A stretch of 52,293 bases of DNA from Clostridia bacterium (GTDB lineage: Bacteria > Bacillota > Clostridia > Oscillospirales > QAMX01): the NCBI GenBank assembly GCA_017441705.1, contig JAFRWU010000065.1, positions 1 through 52,293 of the forward strand. The letters run 5' to 3'. Of the stretch, positions 24,342 to 32,201 are shown piece after piece. A program made the position numbers and the translations under genes. The notes beneath the pieces are model-generated. The model searched no databases and was not told the origin of the DNA. It was given only the letters and a program-made list of their open reading frames with translations. Position 1 is the stretch's first letter. Each line of letters starts with the position of its first letter.

Positions 24342-26351
24342 TTACGGCTCCGGCGGGATCAGATCGGCGATTTCCCGAAAAGGCGTCAGCAAGGCGCCGC
24401 ATTCCTCCGCCCGGTGATTTCGCAGGATCGTCTCCGCCGCCTTCCGCATGGCGGGGACCCCGGCGCGCATCAGATGGTCCGCGTAGACGACGGCGTTTGC
24501 GCCGCGCGCCTTCCATTCCTCCTCCTTCACCGAATCGAAGGAGGTCGGAGCCAGGACGACGAAGGCGGCGCGGTTTTCGGCGCGGAATCTTTCGAGGAAC
24601 TCCATCGTCTCCGCGGGGTCCTTTTTCCGGCTGCGAATCATGACGGCGTCGGCGCCGGCGTCCGCGTAAGCGAAGGCGCGGGCCAGGGCGTCTTCCACGC
24701 CCCGTTCCAGGATCAGCGATCCGATGCAGGCGCAGATCATGAATTCCTTCGTGCGCTGCGCCTTCTTCCCGGCGCGGATCCTGGCCGAGAAGCTTTCCGC
24801 GCTGTCCTGGGTCTGCGGGATCCCGGCGTCGAAGAAACCGTTTTTCCCGGCGCCGGTCGTGTCCCCGATCACCGCCATGGAAACGCCGAGCCGTTCCAGG
24901 CTGCGGACCGTGTTCACGAAGTGTTCGGTCTTTCCGCCCGTATCTCCGTCGAAGATAATGGGCTTGGTGGTGACTTCCGCCACGTCCTCAACGGTGCGGA
25001 AGCGCGAGGTCATATCGGCCGTATCGGCGTCCGGCTTTCCTTTCGCCGCGGAATCGCAGAGGGAGCTGATCCACATCGCGTCGAACTGACGCGCGCCGCC
25101 CGCCTCATGGATCACCGTGTTCTCCACGATCAGGCCGGTCAGGCCGTCGTGGACTTCCATGGCGGTGACCAGACCCTTCGCGTCCAGCAGCCTTCTCAGA
25201 CGGCCGCGGCGGACGTCCGGCATGGAAAGATCTTTTCTTGCCCGCGCGTCGATCTCTGTGTATTGGGGATCGTTTCCGTAGGGGTATTCCACGAGCTTTC
25301 CGCCGTACGTCGCAAGGATCGCGGTCACCTCGTCGCGGATCGGACGCTGGAAGCCGGACCGCCAGTCGTCGCCGTGCACGACGATATCCGGCTTGTATTT
25401 TTCAAGGTTTTCTTTATAGCTCAGGGTCCGCTGTTCCACGACCTTGCGGACGCCCGCGATATTCTCAAACATCAGCCGTCTTTCGGACGCCGGGACCAGA
25501 GGCATGCGCTTATAGGACGCCACCGCCTCGTCGGAGAGCACCCCGACGATGAGCTTTCCGAGCCTCTGCGCCTTCTTGATGATGGCGATGTGCCCGCCGT
25601 GGAGGATATCGGCGGAGAAACACATATACACCGTGCGGGATTCGATCTCCTGAAGCCTGCCCGTGACCACCGCCAGATCGTCCGGGTCGTCGATTTCCGC
25701 GCAGAGCAGGTTCCCCACGTCCAGCGCATGGATCCCCACCGCGCCGTCGAGCTCGTTCAGCGCGTTTTCGGCGTAGACCTTCGTCCTGCCGCTTTCGCAG
25801 AATTCCGCGATCTTCGAGAGCCAGATCCTCCAGTCGTCCCTCTTCAGATGATACAGGGGCTGGGCTTCCACCGCGTCGTTGAAGAATTCCACCCCGACCT
25901 TCAGGATCCTGCCGTCGCGCACCACGGCCTTGAAGTCCTTTTCCGGCAGCGGCATGGTCGAGGACACCGTCATGCAGGACACAGGAGAGGCGAGCACCCG
26001 GTCGAACGTTTCGTTCTCAAAGACGAGATCGCCGTGCATCAGAAGGATATCGTCGTCCAGGTATTCTTTCGCGCAGTAGATGCTGTAGATATAGTTTGTC
26101 TCGGCGTAAACGGGGTTTTTCACAAAGGTGAAATCGAGCGGCATGTCGAGACTTCTGCAGTATTGGATCAGGACCCCGTCGTAATACCCCGTGGTGATCA
26201 CGACCTCCCGGATGCCCGCCTCCGCGATCAGTCTCAGCTGGCGTGAGAGGATCGTTTCACGGCTGGAGATCTCGGTCATGCACTTGGGCTGCTCCGAGGT
26301 GAGGACTCCCATCCGGGATCCGAGTCCCGAATTCAGGATCAGTGCTTTCAA
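24342..26351 (-). CDS. Three-domain fusion: sugar/phosphonate nucleotidyltransferase + cytidylyltransferase + PEP-mutase-like domain
   Basis: The 669-residue fusion has three parts. Residues 1-235 form a MobA/RmlA-type NTP-transferase (MKALILNSGLGSRMG, MHGDLVFENE). Residues 238-385 form an HxGH cytidylyltransferase (HGGH 251-254). Residues 390-669 are closely related to PEP phosphomutase, the entry enzyme of phosphonate biosynthesis (FDAMWISSLCDSAAKGKPD, FDGDTGG 467-473). In the mutase domain the catalytic signature EDKTGLKKNS reads GDTTGAGKNG (496-505), ARIES reads ACIGS (541-545), and the MIHSRKK histidine is R573, so mutase activity is unlikely. The TTG start at 26351 overlaps the GH3 stop codon (TTGA) and has AAGGAGG eight bases upstream. 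No phosphonopyruvate decarboxylase or transaminase gene is nearby. Confidence 0.9.
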   Translation of the reverse strand: MKALILNSGLGSRMGVLTSEQPKCMTEISSRETILSRQLRLIAEAGIREVVITTGYYDGVLIQYCRSLDMPLDFTFVKNPVYAETNYIYSIYCAKEYLDDDILLMHGDLVFENETFDRVLASPVSCMTVSSTMPLPEKDFKAVVRDGRILKVGVEFFNDAVEAQPLYHLKRDDWRIWLSKIAEFCESGRTKVYAENALNELDGAVGIHALDVGNLLCAEIDDPDDLAVVTGRLQEIESRTVYMCFSADILHGGHIAIIKKAQRLGKLIVGVLSDEAVASYKRMPLVPASERRLMFENIAGVRKVVEQRTLSYKENLEKYKPDIVVHGDDWRSGFQRPIRDEVTAILATYGGKLVEYPYGNDPQYTEIDARARKDLSMPDVRRGRLRRLLDAKGLVTAMEVHDGLTGLIVENTVIHEAGGARQFDAMWISSLCDSAAKGKPDADTADMTSRFRTVEDVAEVTTKPIIFDGDTGGKTEHFVNTVRSLERLGVSMAVIGDTTGAGKNGFFDAGIPQTQDSAESFSARIRAGKKAQRTKEFMICACIGSLILERGVEDALARAFAYADAGADAVMIRSRKKDPAETMEFLERFRAENRAAFVVLAPTSFDSVKEEEWKARGANAVVYADHLMRAGVPAMRKAAETILRNHRAEECGALLTPFREIADLIPPEP

Positions 26352-28816
26352 GGGGAACGCCTCCTTCCCAATTCGTAACAGTACGCGTCTTCCGCCGTTT
26401 CCCGCTTCTTCCGCGGCTTCCGGAAAAGCGCCGAAAGCGCCTTGCCGTACCGGCCGTTGGCAAGATGCGCGAGCGCGTGAGCATGGTGCATCTGCGCCGC
26501 GCCGCCGCTGCTCTGGATCATGGAGCGCAGCGAGTTTTCGGTGAGGATGGTGCGCAGGAAAAGGCGGTTGCGGATCGCCTCGTCCCGCGCTCTGCCGCGG
26601 GGCATCCTTTCGGCCTTTCTGATCAATCCTCTGATACAGAGATCCGCGGCGTCGAGCGCCGCGCGCCCGAGGCCGGTCTTCCGCGCCAGCAGCAGGGGGG
26701 ATTCCAGATCGAATTCCCCTTCCTCCTCTTCCTTCGGGAGCGGTCTTCCGAGAAGCTCCCCGAAAATGCCGTCCGGGATCCTTCTCGGGTTTCTTTCGTA
26801 AGCCGCCTTCACCCGGCGCGAAACCGGCGGAGGAAGGTTTTCCTCGCCCGGGACCGCGATCTCCGCGCATAGCCGGATATCCTCCGAAGAAAAGCCCAGC
26901 TCCACGGGATAGGTCCCTTTTTCGACCACGAACCGCCCGAGAGGCGCGTGATACCACCGAAAGGCATCCGCGGCGAGGGGAAAGACGACCCGCTCTTTTT
27001 CACCCGGCAGGAGCCGCACCTTCCGGAAACCGGCGAGCCTTTTCTCCTCGCCGAAGGTCACGCTTTCCGGGTTGTGTCCGATATAAAGCTCCACCACCGT
27101 GCTGCCCGGTCTTTCCCCCGTGTTTTCCACCGTCGCCTCGACCCGGCCGGAGCCGCACCGCATCTCCGAAAGGCGGAATTCCGTATAGGAAAGGCCGTGT
27201 CCGAAGGGAAAGAGCACCCGGCCAGGCCGGGAAGCGTAATACCGGTAGCCAACGAAGATCCCTTCTTTATAGAAAGAAGCGCGGTGATCCTTCGGGGGCG
27301 GGAGAAGATCCCGGGAACGGATCCAGCTTTCGGCAAGCCTTCCGCCCGGATCGGCCTCGCCGAAAAGGATCCGGCGCAGAGCCTCCCCTCCTTCGCCGCC
27401 CGGAAGAGCGGCATACAGAACGGCGTTCGCGGGAAGGAGCGGTTCTGCGTCCACGACGCCGCCGCCGAAGAGGACGACCGCCGTCTTTTTCCCGGCGGCA
27501 AGCATTTTCTCCAAAAGCGAGAGCTGATTCCCCGGCAGAGAGAGGTCGGGCCGGTCGGCGCCTTCGCTTTCGCTGTGACGGCCAAGTCCCAGGAAAAGCA
27601 GGATCACGTCGGCCTTTTCCGCCTTTTCGACCGCCTCCCGCTCCAGTGCGGGATCGGGCCGGTCGTCCTCCGGATAGAAGCCCTCGGCAAAGCGGTACGG
27701 GATTCCCGCCCTCCGGAAGGCCTCCTCCGGCTCGACGAGATACCGGGGGTTCACGCTGCTGGAGCCCGCGCCCTGGACGCGCATGTGCCGGAAGAAACCG
27801 CCGACGGCCAGGATCCGCTGTCCCTTTTTCAGGGGGAGAACGCCGTCGTTCTGCAGGAGGACCGCGCTTTCCTCCGCCGCGCGGCGGGAAAGGGCCCGAT
27901 GGGAGGCGAACAGCTTATCCGCATGCGCGGGCCTTTTCGCCGGACCGGCGCTTTCCTCCAGGCGCAGGACCCGCATGACCGCCCGGTTCAGCGTTTTTTC
28001 CGGCAGGGTCCCCTTCCGGACCGCGTTCAAAAGCGCCTCCCGGTTCATGAGGATGCCGCCGGGCATATCCAGATCGCATCCGGCCGCGACTCCCGCGACC
28101 CGGTCGCGCGTCGCGCCCCAGTCGGTCATCACCAGGCCGCGGTAGCCCCATTCTTTCCGGAGGATATCGGTGAGGAGCCGCTTGTTTTCGGAGGCATGGA
28201 TCCCGTTGACACGGTTGTAGGCGCACATGACCGTCCCGGGCTTTCCCTCCCGGACCGCGATCTCAAAGGCGCGGAGATAGATCTCGCGCAGGGTGCGTTC
28301 GTCTGCCACCGAATCCCGCATATACCGGAAGGACTCGGTGTTGTTGAGGGCAAAATGCTTCAGGCAAGCCGCCGTCCCGGCGCTCTCCGCGCCGCGGGAA
28401 AAGGCGGCCGCCATCTTTCCCGTCAGGAGAGGATCCTCGGAATAGTATTCGAAATTCCGTCCGCAGCGCGGGTCGCGCTTCACGTTCATGGCGGGAGCCA
28501 GAAGCACGTCGACCCCGAGGGCCGCGGCCTCCCGCCCCATGGCGCGCCCCGTCTCCTCGCAAAGGGCGGGATCGAAGGAGGCGGCGAGAGTCGCCGGAGC
28601 CGGAAAGAGCGTCGCCGGCAGGGCTCTGCCCAGGCCCACCGCGCCGCGGTTCGCGCCGATATGCTTTCTGCGCACGCCGAGCGGCCCGTCGGTGAGATAA
28701 AGCGCCCGGATCCCGAGACGCGGGATCGCGTGGGTCTTCCAGCTCTCCACCCCTTCGAGCAGGCGGACCTTTTCCGGGAGCGTGAGCTTTGCCAGGAGTT
28801 TTTTTACGTCCCTCAT
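26348..28816 (-). CDS. Glycoside hydrolase family 3 (beta-glucosidase-like)
   Basis: The 822-residue GH3 enzyme cleaves terminal beta-linked sugars. The (alpha/beta)8 domain contains LTLPEKVRLLEGVESW, LYLTDGPLGVR, CLKHFALNNTE, TVMCAYNRVNG and the nucleophile Asp in GLVMTDWGATRD. The alpha/beta-sandwich domain and a fibronectin-type III-like domain (PFGHGLSYTEF, then VENTGERPGSTVVELYI) follow. About 130 extra residues form a helical tail with a MIQSSGGAAQMHHAHALAHL segment. There is no signal peptide, so it acts inside the cell on imported glycosides. The ATG at 28816 has AAGGA upstream; an in-frame TTG at 28843 is less likely. It lies 16 bp after the esterase gene. Confidence 0.92.
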   Translation of the reverse strand: MRDVKKLLAKLTLPEKVRLLEGVESWKTHAIPRLGIRALYLTDGPLGVRRKHIGANRGAVGLGRALPATLFPAPATLAASFDPALCEETGRAMGREAAALGVDVLLAPAMNVKRDPRCGRNFEYYSEDPLLTGKMAAAFSRGAESAGTAACLKHFALNNTESFRYMRDSVADERTLREIYLRAFEIAVREGKPGTVMCAYNRVNGIHASENKRLLTDILRKEWGYRGLVMTDWGATRDRVAGVAAGCDLDMPGGILMNREALLNAVRKGTLPEKTLNRAVMRVLRLEESAGPAKRPAHADKLFASHRALSRRAAEESAVLLQNDGVLPLKKGQRILAVGGFFRHMRVQGAGSSSVNPRYLVEPEEAFRRAGIPYRFAEGFYPEDDRPDPALEREAVEKAEKADVILLFLGLGRHSESEGADRPDLSLPGNQLSLLEKMLAAGKKTAVVLFGGGVVDAEPLLPANAVLYAALPGGEGGEALRRILFGEADPGGRLAESWIRSRDLLPPPKDHRASFYKEGIFVGYRYYASRPGRVLFPFGHGLSYTEFRLSEMRCGSGRVEATVENTGERPGSTVVELYIGHNPESVTFGEEKRLAGFRKVRLLPGEKERVVFPLAADAFRWYHAPLGRFVVEKGTYPVELGFSSEDIRLCAEIAVPGEENLPPPVSRRVKAAYERNPRRIPDGIFGELLGRPLPKEEEEGEFDLESPLLLARKTGLGRAALDAADLCIRGLIRKAERMPRGRARDEAIRNRLFLRTILTENSLRSMIQSSGGAAQMHHAHALAHLANGRYGKALSALFRKPRKKRETAEDAYCYELGRRRSP

Positions 28817-28832
28817 GCCGTTTCTGTCCTTT

Positions 28833-29489
28833 TCAGTCCTCAAGACTCTTTTCCGTCAGCCATTTCATCAGGACGTCTCCCTCGTACGCTCCGACCCAGG
28901 AGTCGTGTCCCACGCCGTGGAAGAGCGTCAGGCGGGCCTTCCCGCCGCGCTTGTTGATCGAACGGATCATGGAAAGGCTTTCCTCCGGCGGGACGACCTC
29001 GTCGACGTCCCCGTGGAAGGCCCAGACCGGCTTGTGAATCAGCTGTTCCCCGTACCAGTAAACGCCGGTCCCGCACACAGGCGCGAAGGCCGAAAAGCGT
29101 TCCGGATCGGAAAGCGCCCAGAGCCAGGTCCCGGTGCCGCCCATGGAAAGGCCGGTGAGGCTGACCCGCTTTTCATCCGCGGGAAGAGTCTGGAGCGCCT
29201 CGTCCAGGAACCGGTTCAGCGATTCGAGAAAGCTTCCCCAGTATTTCCCGTCGGGGCACTGGGGCGCCAGCATCAGGAAGGGGAATTCCTCGCCCTTTTC
29301 GGCTCTGCCCAGCCAGAAATACCGGAACACCCGGTCGAGCTCCGACCCGTCTTCGGGGCCGCGCTCGCCCGCGCCGTGCAGGAAAAAGACCAGCGGGCGC
29401 TTTTCCCCCGGCTCAAGATCCCGGGGGATATACCGGAGATAATGAAAGGACTGTCCCTTGGGATTCTCCCAAAAAAGCTTTTCTGTCAC
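28833..29489 (-). CDS. Alpha/beta-hydrolase, esterase/PHB-depolymerase-like
   Basis: The cytosolic 218-residue serine hydrolase has an oxyanion region VFFLHGAGERGPEDG, nucleophile motif GLSMGGTGTW, a likely catalytic aspartate in FHGDVDEVVPP and histidine in FHGVGHDSW. This layout matches the small peptidase/esterase group often called phospholipase/carboxylesterase or PHB-depolymerase-like, common in glycan gene sets as deacetylases. The GTG start at 29489 overlaps the TGA of mutY (GTGA), with GGAGG 12 bases upstream. Upstream in-frame ATGs lie inside mutY and lack support. The substrate is inferred only from context with sialidase and GH3. Confidence 0.85.
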   Translation of the reverse strand: MTEKLFWENPKGQSFHYLRYIPRDLEPGEKRPLVFFLHGAGERGPEDGSELDRVFRYFWLGRAEKGEEFPFLMLAPQCPDGKYWGSFLESLNRFLDEALQTLPADEKRVSLTGLSMGGTGTWLWALSDPERFSAFAPVCGTGVYWYGEQLIHKPVWAFHGDVDEVVPPEESLSMIRSINKRGGKARLTLFHGVGHDSWVGAYEGDVLMKWLTEKSLED

Positions 29490-30601
29490 GTCGGATCGAC
29501 GCCTCCTTTGCCGCCCGAAGGCGAAAAACCGTATTCGTTGAATTCTTTTCGAATGAAATCCAGATATCGCCGGAAGGCGGAAGGGACCGCATAATCCCGG
29601 AAAAGCGTCTCCCCGTCCGGGAACACAAGGCCTGCCGGCGGAAGACCGGAAAGCCGGATCCAATACCCGGTCATGCGCCATTCCACGTGGGTGAAAAGAT
29701 GGACCGCTTCCCCGGCGGGACGGATCCCGTCCCACGCGATCCCCTGTTCGGAAAGCAGTCTGCCCGTTTCCTCCGCCGTGAGTCTGCCCGGAAACGACGG
29801 GAGCTCCCAGAGACCTGCTAAAAGACCCGTCTCCGCTCTCTTTTGAAGCGCGAACCGTCTCCCGTCGGTGAGGATCAGGACCGTCTTTTCCTCGATCCGC
29901 CGTTCTTTTTTGGGCGATCTTTTCGGGAGTTCATTCTGAGCGCCGCGCTTTTCGGCTTCGCAGAGGGTCCGGAGCGGACAACGATCGCAGAGCGGGACGC
30001 CGTTCGGGATGCAGATCACCTCGCCGAGCTCCATCAGGCCCTGCGTCAGGTCCGCGGCGTCGCGTCCCGCGGGATAGACGGCGCGGAGCGCCTCCTCCGC
30101 GTCCCGCCGGACGCGGGGATCCAGTACGTCCTCCTCCGAGGCGAAGAGGCGGGAAAGGACCCGCATCACGTTGCCGTCCACCGCGGGCTCCGGCTTTCCG
30201 AAGGCGATGGAGGCGATCGCGCCGGCCGTGTAGGCGCCGACGCCCGGGAGCTTGCGGAGCTCCGACGCCTCGTCCGGGAGCTTCCCGCCGTATTTTTCCA
30301 CCGTCAGGATCGCCGCTTTTTTCAGATTGCGGGCGCGGCTGTAATACCCGAGCCCCTGCCACAGCTTCATGAGCTTTTCTTCGCCGCACGCCGCCAGCGC
30401 CTCCACCGTGGGAAGCTCCCCGAGAAAGCGGCGGTAACAGGGCGCGGCCGCCTCGATGCGGGTCTGCTGGAGCATGATCTCCGAAAGCCAGACGTGATAG
30501 GGAGACGGATCGTCCCGCCAGGGCATGCTTCGCCGCGACCCCCGGTACCAGACGAGGATCCTTTCTATAACGGCGGGGAGCAGACCTTTTTCGTCCTTCA
30601 C
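29486..30601 (-). CDS. mutY: A/G-specific adenine glycosylase
   Basis: MutY removes adenine mispaired with 8-oxoguanine. The 371-residue product is full length. It has LSEIMLQQTRIEA (catalytic Glu), the helix-hairpin-helix LPGVGAYTAGAIASIAF, the catalytic Asp in PAVDGNVMRVLSRL, and the iron-sulfur cysteines in CIPNGVPLCDRCPLRTLC. A C-terminal NUDIX-like 8-oxoG recognition domain contains FALQKRAETGLLAGLWELP. The GTG start at 30601 overlaps the sialidase stop (GTGA) and is preceded by GGAGG. A DNA-repair gene coupled this tightly to sialidase and esterase genes is unusual, but the enzyme itself looks ordinary. Confidence 0.97.
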   Translation of the reverse strand: MKDEKGLLPAVIERILVWYRGSRRSMPWRDDPSPYHVWLSEIMLQQTRIEAAAPCYRRFLGELPTVEALAACGEEKLMKLWQGLGYYSRARNLKKAAILTVEKYGGKLPDEASELRKLPGVGAYTAGAIASIAFGKPEPAVDGNVMRVLSRLFASEEDVLDPRVRRDAEEALRAVYPAGRDAADLTQGLMELGEVICIPNGVPLCDRCPLRTLCEAEKRGAQNELPKRSPKKERRIEEKTVLILTDGRRFALQKRAETGLLAGLWELPSFPGRLTAEETGRLLSEQGIAWDGIRPAGEAVHLFTHVEWRMTGYWIRLSGLPPAGLVFPDGETLFRDYAVPSAFRRYLDFIRKEFNEYGFSPSGGKGGVDPT

Positions 30602-31905
30602 GTTTCATCCTCCGGGCGGGATAATTTGCGGAAAACCACGCGGGAAAAGCCTTCGCCCCTCGGCTCTCCCAGATAAGTCAGGCAACTGTCCTCGTACAGA
30701 ACGCCGAGCGCGCCGTCCGGCAGCGCCGCCAGGCAGGAGTAGGCGAAGAAATCCTCCTCTCCCCCCAAAGCCCTTTCCGTGAGAAGGGTCATCCCTCCGC
30801 CGCCGTCCAGGCCGAAAACGAGGAGCTTTCCCCCGAAGCGGCCGGCCCGCGATCCCTTGCCGGAAGGCGCGGAAAGAGCGATCCGGAAATCCTTTCCGGG
30901 CAGGGAAAGCGCGGAAGCCATGCAGTCGGAGCAAAGCGCCGGGCCGGCCTCGACAAGCTTCCCCGGGCGGTATCCGTCCTCCGCCGCTTCAAAATCAACG
31001 TAATGCAGATACCCGGAACGGTTCCGGAGAAACGCGCGGATCCTGCCGTCGGGGAGCTCGACGAGCTGACTCTCGGTGCCCGGCACGCCCGGCGACCTCC
31101 GGAAGCTCCCGCCGCCGTCCTTTGAGAAAAGGATCGACGCCTCCTCCCCGTTATAGACCGGAAAAAGAAGGTCTCCGCGCCGGGTGACAAGCCCCCGGCC
31201 GGGCGCCGTTCCGAGAAAAGCCTCCTCCTCCCGTTTTCCCGGAAGCAGGACCGGAGCTTCCCAGCTTTCGCCCCCGTCGCGGGAAATCAGAAGACAGAGA
31301 TAAGACGTGGGAAAGACTTCAAAAGGGGCGCCGCGGAAAAAGAGATTGCTCTCCTCTCCCCGCCCCCGGAGAGAAAACCAGGGGCCGACCTCATAGTCGT
31401 CCCGGATCTTGCCCGTCTCGTCCCGGATCGCGCCGTTTTCCAGACGGAACCGGTATTCCGGTTCCCCCCGCGCGCGAAGACGGAGTCTTCCTTCCCCGTC
31501 GAATCCGTTCCCGGGAGAGAGCTTTTTCTCCGCGCCCGCTTCCCCGGTCAGCATGGCGCGGCCGTGCGGGAAGAGATCGCAGAGCAGGAAAACCGTATTC
31601 CCCGACACGGTCAGCATCGGATCCATCAGCGTGGAGGCGGATCGGTCGTGTCTTCCTCCGGAATCGCCGAGGAAACCCGGGAAGGAATACTCCCAGTTCT
31701 CGCCGCCGTCCCGGGAACGGGCGAAGGCGACCGCAAGACCGCCGCCGTCGGCCTCCGAGTCCCAGCGGACGTCGGCCGCGGCGTACAGCGCGCCGTCCTC
31801 TCCCGCCCAGAGGCAGGGGATGCGGAAATTCCGGCTGCCGCCGTTCCCCGCAAGAAAGGGGGTCTTGCGATTGCGCCCTCCCGAAGGGCAGGACAGGATC
31901 TGCAT
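30598..31905 (-). CDS. Sialidase (GH33 neuraminidase)
   Basis: The 435-residue sialidase releases terminal sialic acid. The arginine motif FRIP is at residues 27-30. Asp-boxes SRDGGENW, SRDGGESW and SKDGGGSF mark the propeller blades. The catalytic Asp lies in DVRWDSEADGGG, the nucleophile-supporting Glu in TESQLVELPDG, an Arg of the triad in AFLRN, and the nucleophile Tyr in EDFFAYSCLA. It resembles the NanI-type catalytic domain without carbohydrate-binding domains. No signal peptide is visible, so the product is predicted cytoplasmic unless the start is wrong. It is the first gene of the minus-strand unit and has its own promoter at 32100-32128. No nanA/E/K genes are in the window. Confidence 0.9.
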   Translation of the reverse strand: MQILSCPSGGRNRKTPFLAGNGGSRNFRIPCLWAGEDGALYAAADVRWDSEADGGGLAVAFARSRDGGENWEYSFPGFLGDSGGRHDRSASTLMDPMLTVSGNTVFLLCDLFPHGRAMLTGEAGAEKKLSPGNGFDGEGRLRLRARGEPEYRFRLENGAIRDETGKIRDDYEVGPWFSLRGRGEESNLFFRGAPFEVFPTSYLCLLISRDGGESWEAPVLLPGKREEEAFLGTAPGRGLVTRRGDLLFPVYNGEEASILFSKDGGGSFRRSPGVPGTESQLVELPDGRIRAFLRNRSGYLHYVDFEAAEDGYRPGKLVEAGPALCSDCMASALSLPGKDFRIALSAPSGKGSRAGRFGGKLLVFGLDGGGGMTLLTERALGGEEDFFAYSCLAALPDGALGVLYEDSCLTYLGEPRGEGFSRVVFRKLSRPEDET

Positions 31906-32099
31906 GCCGTTCGCCTTCTTTCCCTCTCAGAAGAGGATCGTCAACGCATCCGTCGCGGCGCGCGCGGGATGCATTTCACGGAGCGCGCCCGCGATCTCCG
32001 CAAGGCCGGAGACCGGTAGAGCCTTTGCCGGAAGCGCGCCTCCGTCGCCTTTTCGCACCGCAGGAGCCCTTTTCCCTTCGCCGGTCTCCCGTTTTAATC

Positions 32100-32128
32100 A
32101 GTATACCATTTTCTTTCTGTTTTCGCAA
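32100..32128 (-). promoter_or_regulatory. Promoter of the sialidase-mutY-esterase-GH3-fusion unit
   Basis: TTGCGA (32123-32128) is 17 bp from TATACT (32100-32105) on the minus strand. It leaves a leader of about 185 nt before the sialidase ATG, in which I see no recognisable element. It is back to back with the fumarase promoter, with only 12 bp between the two -35 boxes. Confidence 0.7.
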
Positions 32129-32140
32129 TGCGCCGCCCGG

Positions 32141-32169
32141 TTGAAAAATGCGGGAGGGTGTGGTATGAT
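32141..32169 (+). promoter_or_regulatory. Promoter of the fumarase-malic enzyme operon
   Basis: TTGAAA (32141-32146) is 17 bp from TATGAT (32164-32169). The start of transcription would lie about 25 nt before the fumarase ATG at 32202, which has GGAGG at 32191-32195. Confidence 0.8.
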
Positions 32170-32201
32170 TATACCGGATTATGAATAAACGGAGGCCGGA
32201 C

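Noticed and set aside
24342..26351. A complete phosphonate biosynthesis cluster
   Set aside because: Only the fusion protein is present, its mutase signature is broken, and no decarboxylase, transaminase or phosphonate tailoring gene is seen nearby.
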